DNA of 6,950 nt. It comes from Armatimonadota bacterium. GTDB lineage: Bacteria; Armatimonadota; Zipacnadia; Zipacnadales; FEN-943. The stretch is taken from the NCBI GenBank assembly GCA_026419655.1, contig JANZZA010000563.1, positions 1 to 6,950 of the forward strand, given 5' to 3'. Below the pieces are notes generated by a model. It was given only the letters and a program-made list of their open reading frames with translations, searched no databases and was not told where the DNA came from. The position numbers and the translations under genes are program-made. The first letter of the stretch is position 1; every line of letters begins with the position of its first letter. This document shows, in pieces, positions 1-6,300 of this stretch.

Positions 1-1438
1 CCTCCGCCGCCGCGGGGTCGGTTCGCCGGTCTCCGACGCTTCCCCAGCAGGTGAAAAACACTTCGCCATGTTCGTGCGTCCGCTCCGGGAGCACCAGCCC
101 CTGCAACCGGAAGCGCCCATCCCTGGAACTGGCCAGATGCACCTTCGAGGCGTGCAGTGGCGGATGGCGGCCCACGGTCTTCACCGCTACCTGGCTGCCC
201 TTCGTGACGTATATTGTCAGCAGCGCGGGCACGCCTATCGGGTCCCATGTCCGCAGGTCAACCGCAATGTAGCCCCTGGCGGGAATTTCCCCGCGCGCCC
301 TCCAGCAAGTGACATCCACGGCCCCCCTGGTGGTTATCGCCAAAGCCACTTCCAGCAGGTCTGCACCGCCAAGACCTCTGCGGTGATTAGCCTCGTCCTG
401 CCAGGCGACTGGCCCCCCGTAGGCTCCCTGCACGGCTGGCAGCACGCAAAAAACCTCGTTCGCTCGCGCGAAGGATAACAGTAACCGGTCAAAGCTTGGC
501 TCCTGGGACCTGTAGCGCCGAACGGCAAGAGCCTTTGCCCTGGCCTGGTCGGCCGTGACGGGCAGCTTCAGCCATCCGCCGGCAGCGGCCACTAGCTCTG
601 CGGGCGGCAGCAGCGCGGCCCCGGGCGCGAATCCTCTCGGCGCAGGATACCTCGGCCAATGAATCAAGTAGCCATAAACTCGCGCTTGCTGTGCCCATTC
701 GTCCCCTCGCACCCTGGCCGTCGCCAGAGCAAACCGCGTGAAGCAGTATGCCACCCAGTGGTCTGGGTGAACGTCCTGAGGATGTGGGGCGAGGATAACG
801 GTAGGCCGGATGTGGTACATCAGGGCGAGCAGATCGGAGAGCAACTGCTGGCCGCAGTACGGCGCCTGGGCCGTGAAGCACCGCTCGTAGGGCGAGAAGG
901 AAACCTTCGTGTAGGGCGACCGATACATATCCACGTAGCGCCAGTGCTCCGGCCGCCACAGCGCCAGGAGGCCATTGTTGGGATAGCCGAGAAAATGCAC
1001 GTGATTCTCCGGCACGCCCAGCAGCCCAAGGGCAGCCAGCGTTTCCTTCTGCCGCATCCGCCCAAGTTTCACGTAGGCATCCGGCCCTAAGGGCAGGTCT
1101 CGCTCGCCGAAAATCAGCGACAGCTCTGAGCCATCCCCGTTGGTGACCAATGCCACATCCACCCGCGCCCCAGCCTCTATCGCCTGTTGTATCAGCCCGC
1201 CGCAGCCCAGGACTTCATCATCCGGGTGCGGGGCCACAACTAAAACCCGGTCTCGCGAACCGGGGGCGGCCATCTCATCAACGAAGCCTTCCGCCGCCAA
1301 CGCCCGCTTCCAGGCGAAGTGAAACATAAGCCATGAGTAGCCTGCAAGCACGGCCACTGCCAGGCCCGCGCCGAAGACCATCCCTCGCACCCGCGCCCGC
1401 GCACGCTTACTACCCGACAGCAAATGCACTCCTTTCAT
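1..1438 (-). CDS. Membrane-anchored PIG-L/LmbE family deacetylase with C-terminal extension (3' end outside window)
   Basis: An open frame runs from ATG at 1438 to the left edge without a stop, giving 479 visible codons. Residues 1-19 are basic (K11, R12, R14, R16, R18) and residues 20-39 form one hydrophobic segment, predicting an N-in anchor with the enzyme outside the cytoplasm. The catalytic domain covers about residues 64-335. It has the PIG-L zinc motif HPDDE at 71-75 after a hydrophobic strand (VLVVAP) and the second motif HPDH at 224-227. In characterised PIG-L enzymes such as MshB, the first His, the second Asp of the first motif and the last His of the second hold zinc. This family typically deacetylates N-acetylglucosamine conjugates. 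Residues from about 340 onward look beta-rich and are not recognised; common PIG-L proteins are only some 220-300 residues long. No ATG but 1438 fits, yet a TTG at 1423 has the better ribosome binding site. The gene lies 309 bases downstream of the GH5-like gene on the same strand. Substrate unknown. Confidence 0.93.
   Translation of the reverse strand, partial: MKGVHLLSGSKRARARVRGMVFGAGLAVAVLAGYSWLMFHFAWKRALAAEGFVDEMAAPGSRDRVLVVAPHPDDEVLGCGGLIQQAIEAGARVDVALVTNGDGSELSLIFGERDLPLGPDAYVKLGRMRQKETLAALGLLGVPENHVHFLGYPNNGLLALWRPEHWRYVDMYRSPYTKVSFSPYERCFTAQAPYCGQQLLSDLLALMYHIRPTVILAPHPQDVHPDHWVAYCFTRFALATARVRGDEWAQQARVYGYLIHWPRYPAPRGFAPGAALLPPAELVAAAGGWLKLPVTADQARAKALAVRRYRSQEPSFDRLLLSFARANEVFCVLPAVQGAYGGPVAWQDEANHRRGLGGADLLEVALAITTRGAVDVTCWRARGEIPARGYIAVDLRTWDPIGVPALLTIYVTKGSQVAVKTVGRHPPLHASKVHLASSRDGRFRLQGLVLPERTHEHGEVFFTCWGSVGDRRTDPAAAE
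1429..1435 (-). promoter_or_regulatory. Possible Shine-Dalgarno sequence favouring a TTG start for the deacetylase
   Basis: Read on the minus strand this is AAAGGAG. It lies inside the reading frame just after the ATG at 1438 and five bases before an in-frame TTG at 1423. The ATG itself has only a weak purine run (AAGAGG) some 16 bases upstream. Starting at TTG would drop five residues and leave the basic N-terminus and membrane segment intact, so function would not change. The choice of start stays open. Confidence 0.35.
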
Positions 1439-1500
1439 GCTCGGCTAATGGCTGCCTCTTCCTCTCCCGAGGCGCTGTTTTGCTTTTCCAACGTCCTCAA

Positions 1501-1510
1501 TCACGCGTGA
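1501..1510. repeat. Perfect 10-base palindrome TCACGCGTGA
   Basis: The sequence reads identically on both strands. It lies about 65 bases upstream of the deacetylase start, where an operator could sit. A 10-base palindrome can arise by chance in GC-rich DNA, and only one copy is seen here. Confidence 0.3.
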
Positions 1511-1549
1511 GGAGCGGGGGCTTCGACTTCAGCCAGACTCTTCTCCCAC

Positions 1550-1584
1550 CAACACCCTCACTCCCGAGGGGAGCCCTAGTGTTG
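1550..1584. repeat. Nested inverted repeat (two-tier hairpin)
   Basis: An outer stem of six perfect pairs (CAACAC at 1550-1555 with GTGTTG at 1579-1584) encloses an inner stem of five perfect pairs (CTCCC at 1561-1565 with GGGAG at 1569-1573, loop GAG). A symmetric 5x5 internal loop separates the two. No T run follows on either strand, so it is not a classical intrinsic terminator. It could be a 3'-end stabilising hairpin for the GH5-like mRNA, a protein-binding site, or an interspersed palindromic element. Confidence 0.5.
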
Positions 1585-1747
1585 TCGGCCTTTGCGTGCG
1601 GACGCGCCTTCAGGCCCAACACCAGCAGGCCTCTTCCCTGCCGCGGTGCAAGGTCAGTTGGTCGGCAAGAACGCTAGCAGCAGACCGCAAACATCTCGAG
1701 AGCCGACTCCACAGACTGGAAGGGCACCCCGGTCCTTGACTTTGGTG

Positions 1748-2740
1748 CTAGTCTAGCACAAAGGCGGCGCGGGACGCGACAGTAAGCTCTTCAGGGTCAA
1801 GTTGGTCGAAGAGGCGCTTGGTGCGGAGGGAGAAGCAGCGATGGGGCTGGCCGTCGGGGTTGTCGCGCTCGGCGCCGTTGTGAAGGCACCAGCCAGCAGC
1901 CCCACCCTCGACTGCTCCCCGGAGGTCAGCCAGGAAATCCGCCGCCTGCGGCTGCCAATCGCCATAGCCGCGGCGGAAAGGCTCCTGGTAATGGACTGGG
2001 ACGAGACGACCAAGGCGCCTCATTATGTCTAGTAACTTCCGCGTCTTCTCTGCCGTCTCTGCTGGCGAGTCGCCATGGCGCGGCCGGTGCGGACAAAGGA
2101 AATCTATCCCAACGACGAGCAGGGCCTCGCGCACGTCCTTCTCGGTCATGTCACCAGCAAAGGAGGCGGTGACCAGGCGTCTGGGATCGAGCCGCCGCAC
2201 GAAAGCGCGCAGTTGTTCGAGCTGTTCGACGGTCACGCGCCGATCGTCGCCCACGTTGCACTCGTTGGCCATGTCCAAATACCAGTTGCGATAGGAGCGC
2301 AAGGCATTCACCAGAAGTTTGACTGCCTCCTCGTGCGCACGCATGTCAGCAATGCAGCCCAGCCCTTCCCCCCTGGTCAGGGTCACGTCTACGAGCATAC
2401 CGCGGCGGTCGCACTCCGCAATGAACCATTCAAGGCGGCGCAGGTAGTGCTCTTGGGGCTTGCCGTCGGGCGTGACGGCGGAGACGTCGTCGCCACCGTA
2501 GGCCCAGGTGGCCCATACCCGTAGCCAGTTAAATCCCAGGCGCTGAAGATCATCCAGGTCCTGGCGGACAAATTGCCGGCGCGCGCCCAGGCCGCCGTAG
2601 TAGCTGATACCCAGAAGGAAGGTACGCCGGCCATTTATCGTGAAGCGCGTTCCTTCTATCGAAAGGACTGTTCTGGCAGCTTCGCAAGCCACCACCGTGG
2701 CAACCATCGTGCAGGCCACCGTCGCTAAGCGCCATAGCAC
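1748..2740 (-). CDS. Secreted or lipid-anchored clan GH-A glycoside hydrolase, GH5 (cellulase)-like
   Basis: The product has 330 residues when started at GTG 2740. The N-terminus is a short signal: a hydrophobic stretch ends in VVAC (16-19), which matches a lipobox with C19 as the lipidated cysteine. Cleavage by signal peptidase I just after it is the alternative. The rest fits a single (beta/alpha)8 barrel of GH5 type: an FTINGRRTFLLG opening, LRVW with the conserved Arg at 74, Asn159-Glu160 (MANE) as the acid/base pair, and Glu253 (HYQEP) as the nucleophile. A GWCLHNG motif with Trp284 follows on the last strand. The length is normal for a bare GH5 catalytic domain, with no binding module. 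The reaction would be retaining hydrolysis of a beta-glycosidic bond; the substrate cannot be read. An in-frame GTG at 2752 extends the frame by four codons but overlaps the Shine-Dalgarno sequence. The gene diverges from the large glycosidase and precedes the deacetylase. GH5 subfamily, or even a neighbouring GH-A family, is uncertain. Confidence 0.93.
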   Translation of the reverse strand: MLWRLATVACTMVATVVACEAARTVLSIEGTRFTINGRRTFLLGISYYGGLGARRQFVRQDLDDLQRLGFNWLRVWATWAYGGDDVSAVTPDGKPQEHYLRRLEWFIAECDRRGMLVDVTLTRGEGLGCIADMRAHEEAVKLLVNALRSYRNWYLDMANECNVGDDRRVTVEQLEQLRAFVRRLDPRRLVTASFAGDMTEKDVREALLVVGIDFLCPHRPRHGDSPAETAEKTRKLLDIMRRLGRLVPVHYQEPFRRGYGDWQPQAADFLADLRGAVEGGAAGWCLHNGAERDNPDGQPHRCFSLRTKRLFDQLDPEELTVASRAAFVLD

Positions 2741-2748
2741 GAGCCTCG

Positions 2749-2757
2749 TCACCTCCT
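2749..2757 (-). promoter_or_regulatory. Strong Shine-Dalgarno sequence that sets the start of the GH5-like gene
   Basis: The minus strand reads AGGAGGTGA, a near-perfect complement of the 16S rRNA 3' end. It overlaps the first in-frame GTG at 2752, which therefore cannot be served by it. The next in-frame GTG at 2740 lies eight bases after the end of the full match and eleven after AGGAGG. This supports 2740 as the true start. Confidence 0.75.
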
Positions 2758-2819
2758 CGCCGGCCCAGCTATTGGCGAGAGCTTCGTTCGTGAAGAGGCA
2801 CGCCTTTCCTGCGGCTGGT

Positions 2820-2843
2820 AGGGCCTTAGGGATAGGAGGCCCT
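2820..2843. repeat. 7-pair GC-rich inverted repeat in the GH5-like gene leader
   Basis: AGGGCCT (2820-2826) pairs perfectly with AGGCCCT (2837-2843) around a 10-base loop. GGCCCT occurs again at 2845-2850, so the left arm has two possible partners. It lies about 80 bases upstream of the GTG start and would be in the 5' leader if transcription starts further upstream. No T run follows. Confidence 0.4.
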
Positions 2844-2925
2844 TGGCCCTGCCCGGCCCCTCGCCGGAAGGTGCGCGTGAGGTGAGAGCAGCACGAAAAA
2901 GTTTGGGGAGGGAGTCTGGGGGATG

Positions 2926-2941
2926 CCCCTTTTCAAAGGGG
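2926..2941. repeat. Palindromic repeat copy 1 (CCCCTTTTCAAAGGGG)
   Basis: CCCCTTT and AAAGGGG pair over seven positions around a TC centre. The inner 14 bases recur exactly at 3147-3160. The left CCCC can alternatively pair with a G run just upstream (2918-2922) across an ATG loop. It lies about 190 bases upstream of the GH5-like start. It could be an operator for a dimeric regulator or a member of a genome-wide interspersed palindrome family. Confidence 0.6.
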
Positions 2942-3146
2942 AGTGTTCGGCTTTCTAAGGATTCTGTTGCAAAAATTTCTGCAGCGCCTGGGAGATGTGC
3001 TCCGAGGCAAAAGGTGGGATGCGCGAGTTTATACACTTTTGTGGCCCTCAATAAGCCAACACCGGGTCTTTGCAGACACCCCCAAGGTGATTCTCGAGGC
3101 CTTACTCCTTGCTCCCTGAAACAAAATCCTGAGTAAACTGAATAGT

Positions 3147-3160
3147 CCCTTTTCAAAGGG
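3147..3160. repeat. Palindromic repeat copy 2 (CCCTTTTCAAAGGG)
   Basis: This is an exact 14-base copy of the core of the element at 2926-2941. It has six pairs around a TC centre and lies about 200 bases upstream of the GH106-like start. The flanks of the two copies differ, so the palindrome itself is the conserved unit. It lies just downstream of the weak promoter candidate (TAAACT at 3134-3139), where a repressor site would be expected, but that promoter is not well supported. Confidence 0.6.
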
Positions 3161-3221
3161 TCTCCTCCAGAAAGAAGCAGTCAAGAGTTTTTATCCATGC
3201 GACGGCAGCCACAGAAGAAAG

Positions 3222-3318
3222 ATCACGGGCGAAAACCTGTTGGTGATAGTTTTGCCGAGGGCGATGCATGAAGCAGGCAAAGGTTGTAGCCTGTGGAAGC
3301 CGAACAAAGGCACAAGGC
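3222..3318 (+). ncRNA. Candidate structured 5' leader of the GH106-like gene
   Basis: Several complementary segments lie in a row upstream of the gene. GGC(G)AAAAC at 3228-3236 pairs with GTTTTGCC at 3249-3256 in eight pairs with one bulged G. ATCAC at 3222-3226 matches GTGAT at 3243-3247, inside that hairpin's loop. CAGGC at 3274-3278 pairs with GCCTG at 3289-3293. The same GCCTGTG can instead pair with CACAAGGC at 3311-3318 with one bulge. Mutually exclusive helices before a start codon are typical of attenuators and riboswitches. I recognise no known riboswitch consensus, and chance pairing is possible. Confidence 0.25.
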
Positions 3319-3345
3319 ATATGAGTGGCGGCTGAGTTCTTAGCT

Positions 3346-3350
3346 GGAGG
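3346..3350 (+). promoter_or_regulatory. Shine-Dalgarno sequence of the GH106-like gene
   Basis: GGAGG lies eight bases before the ATG at 3359, ideal spacing. The ATG is followed directly by a basic and then hydrophobic signal sequence, so both signals agree on this start. Confidence 0.8.
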
Positions 3351-3358
3351 CAGATTGG

Positions 3359-6300
3359 ATGAGAAGGCGCCTACGGTGGGTAATCATTGGCGGGCTGGTT
3401 CTTGGGCTGGCCCTGGCGGTCGGCCACTGCCAGCAAGAACCAATGCGCCTCAAGGAAGAATGGGGCAATCTCGCGGGCCGGTGGCTGTTCCGGACCGACC
3501 CGGAAGAGATAGGCGAAAAAGAAGGGTGGCACCTGCCAGAGTTTCAAGAGGCGGGCTGGCGGAGGATAGAAGTCCCGGGCGGCTGGGAAGAGCAGGGCGT
3601 CACGGACCCACGGCCCGGCCAGCCCCCAAAACCCAAGAATGGCCTGCCATGGACAGATTACGATGGAGTGGCGTGGTACCGGCTGCATTTGGTCGTGCCG
3701 CGCGAATGGGCGGGCGAGGACCTGGTTCTTGTGCTCGGAAGCGTGGACGACCAGGACAGGACCTATTTCAACGGGCGCCTGGTGGGAGAGACTGGCCCGG
3801 GGCTGACGCAGGCCGTTCTGGTGCATAGAAGGTACATTATAGGGGCGGATTTGGTGCGCTTTGGGGAGGAAAACGTCCTGGCCATGCGGGTCTTCGACGG
3901 CGGCGGGCCGGGCGGAATACCGGGGCCAGAAGTGAGCCTTCTGCCCCGAAAAGTCGCGGAGGCCGATATGACCCTACCTCAAGAAGACCGTCCCCTGCAG
4001 GAGCGCTTTGCCAATCCGCCGGCGGCCCGGCGGATACTCAAGATAATCCACTCCTGGCCAGATCAGCCTGAGCCTCAGGACGGCCTTATCAAGACGCTCC
4101 TGGCCCAGGGCTTTGGCGGGGTGGTGTGCAACGTCTCCTTCGACCAGTACCTGCGAAGCGAAGAGAAATGGCGGGCTTTCGTGCGGGCCGTTGAGGCGGC
4201 CAGGAAAGTAGGCATGTCCCTGTGGCTCTACGACGAGAAGGGCTATCCGTCGGGCGCTGCGGGCGGGCTGACGCTGGAAGGTCATCCGGAGTGGGAAGCG
4301 AGGGGTCTGCTGGTGGCGCAGGCCGACAGCGATGGAGGCGAGGTGAGCCTTGAGCTGCCGCCAGGCAAGCCCGTGCTTGTGGCGGCTTATCCGCGTGGGA
4401 ACAGCGGAATCGAGGCCGACAAGCCTGTTGACCTGTCTGCGAACCTGGATAATGGCAAACTGCAGGCGTCCCTGCCGGCTGGAAAGTGGCGCGTGGTGGC
4501 CATCACTGAGGACAGGCTCTATGAGGGCACCCATGCCCAGATGAGTCTGGCCGATAAGCTGCCGTATATCAACCTGCTCATGCCAGAGCCGACGGCCCGG
4601 TTCATCGAGCTAACCCACGCGGCTTATGCGGCACGGCTGGGAGACGACCTGGGAAAGTATTTCCTGGCCACCTTCACCGACGAGCCATCGCTTATGAGCA
4701 TGTTCCTGCGGCCGATGCCCTACGGAGTGCTGCCCTGGGCGCCCAACCTCTCCGCAGAGTTTCGCAGGCGGCGCGGATATGACCTTGAGCCGCACCTGGT
4801 CAAGCTGGCCTGCGAGGCCGGCGGCGCGGAGATGAAAGTGCGGTACGACTTCTGGCTGACAGTCGGGGAGCTGGTGAGCGAGAACTTCTTTGGCCAGATT
4901 CAGGAGTTCTGCCGCCGTACCAGGCTGTTGTCGGGCGGTCACCTGCTCTGTGAGGAATCGCTTGCCATGCACGTGCCGCTTTACGGCGACTTTTTCCGGT
5001 GCCTGCGGCGGCTGGATGCCCCAAGCATTGACTGTCTGACCAGCATCCCGGCCGAGGTACCCTGGTTTATTGCTCGCATGGCCTCAAGCGCGGCCGACCT
5101 TGAGGGCAACGAGATTACCATGTGTGAGACGTCGGACTTTGGCCAGGTATATCGGCCCGCCGGGGACAATCGCCCCCCAAGGAAGGTCACCGAGGCCGAA
5201 ATCCGGGGCACCTGCAACCGCCTCATCCTCGGCGGAATAAACACTATAACCAGCTACTATACCTTTGGCGGCATATCGGCGGCGGGATTGCGGCGGCTGA
5301 ACGAATGGGTTGGCCGCTGCTGCACGATGCTCAAGGGTGGCCAGCAGGTGGCCGACATAGCCCTGCTTTATCCCATAGAGACGCTCTGGCCGCGGTTTCG
5401 GCCGTCCCGGCACAACGCCAATGACTGCCCGGAAGCTCTGCGGGTGGAGAGAGTCTGGCATGGGGCCGCGGAGGGCCTTTACCGCGCCAGGCGGGATTTC
5501 ACCTACGTGGATGGCCGTACGCTTGCCGAGGCTACCGTCCAGGACGGGCGGCTGGCTTACAGGGGCCTCCAGTGGCGTGTGCTGGGACTGCCGGGCGCCG
5601 ATACCCTGCCCCTGGCCGCCTGGGAGAACATAGCGAGCTTCTGGCGAGAAGGCGGGGTGGTCATCGCCCTGGACAGCCGCCCGACCAACAGCGAGAAAGA
5701 CTTCCCCTCGGCGCGGGTGCAGCAGATAGGCTGGACGGTCTTCGGGACGGGCGACGGGCCGCAGGTGGTGACCAGCACCAAGGGCGGGGCCGGGATCTTC
5801 CTTCCGAGGGGCGCGGAGGCACTCCTGCCCGCTGTTCTTGAGAAGGTCCTGGAGCCGGACGTTAAGGTGGCAGAGGATGTGCCTGTTCGGGTGACTCACA
5901 GGCGCATCGAAGGCCATGAAGTCTACTTCCTCATCAACGACTCGCCGAAAGCCTGCGAGGCTACCGTGAGCCTGGCGGTCGAGGGCCCCGGGGAGCTTTA
6001 TGACCCGGCCACGGGGAAGATATCGCCGCTGGAGTCGGGCCAGGGCCTCAAGCTTGCCTTCGAGCCTTATGGCGCGTGGCTCTTTCGGTTCGCCAGGGGA
6101 CGAGAAAGGGAGCGCTACAGGCTCCAGGCGGGCGATTTGCCGGGCGTGCAGGTCGAGGAATTGCCTGCCGCAGAGCCCAGGATGGGCAAGGGGGAGTTTG
6201 TCGAGGGCGAGGTTTCCCAGGAGGCCACCGGCGCGGCCGGAACAACCTGGCGGGCTGTCGGCACCCTCACAAAGGCAAACGTGGATACCTTCCTGTTCCT

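Larger units (their letters stand above)
1439..1747. other. Intergenic region between GH5-like gene and deacetylase gene
   Basis: This stretch separates two genes on the minus strand and should hold the 3' end of the GH5-like transcript and any separate promoter for the deacetylase. I see no convincing coding frame. It holds a 10-base palindrome at 1501-1510, a nested inverted repeat at 1550-1584, and a direct repeat of CTCCCGAGG at 1464-1472 and 1561-1569. No hairpin followed by a T run is visible on the minus strand, so readthrough from the upstream gene is possible. I could not pick out a convincing -35/-10 pair. Confidence 0.6.
2753..3358. other. Divergent intergenic region
   Basis: About 600 bases separate the starts of the GH5-like gene (minus) and the GH106-like gene (plus). 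Frames exist on both strands, but their conceptual products are rich in Arg, Pro and Ser, lack motifs and start without ribosome binding sites, so I call no gene. Parts are visibly richer in A+T than the flanking genes. It holds a 7-pair hairpin at 2820-2843, two copies of the palindrome CCCTTTTCAAAGGG, a GC hairpin with tetraloop TTGC near 3064-3080, and a foldable leader from about 3222. Both promoters must lie here unless transcription enters from outside. A weak plus-strand candidate is TTGCTC at 3109 with TAAACT at 3134, but its 19-base spacer is poor. Confidence 0.7.

Noticed and set aside
489..959. 156-codon minus-strand frame and several plus-strand frames across 51-1322
   Set aside because: They overlap the deacetylase frame, which carries both PIG-L zinc motifs and stays open for 479 codons. 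The others are Arg- and Ala-rich shadows.
3109..3139. Promoter candidate TTGCTC / TAAACT on the plus strand
   Set aside because: The spacer is 19 bases and both boxes are imperfect. It is mentioned in the region entry but not called as a feature.
2749..3156. 135-codon minus-strand frame in the divergent region
   Set aside because: It covers the palindromes and ends inside the ribosome binding site of the GH5-like gene. Its Arg/Pro/Ser-rich product has no domain or signal character.
3222..3300. Resemblance to a c-di-GMP-I (GEMM) or cobalamin riboswitch
   Set aside because: The stretch has GGGCGAAAACC and GGCAAAGG-like pieces, but the conserved core elements do not line up in order and no cobalamin box is present.
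5084..5917. 277-codon frame on the minus strand opposite the GH106-like gene
   Set aside because: It is antisense to a gene with clear domain motifs, has no recognisable motif and no ribosome binding site I could see. Long antisense frames are common in GC-rich coding DNA.
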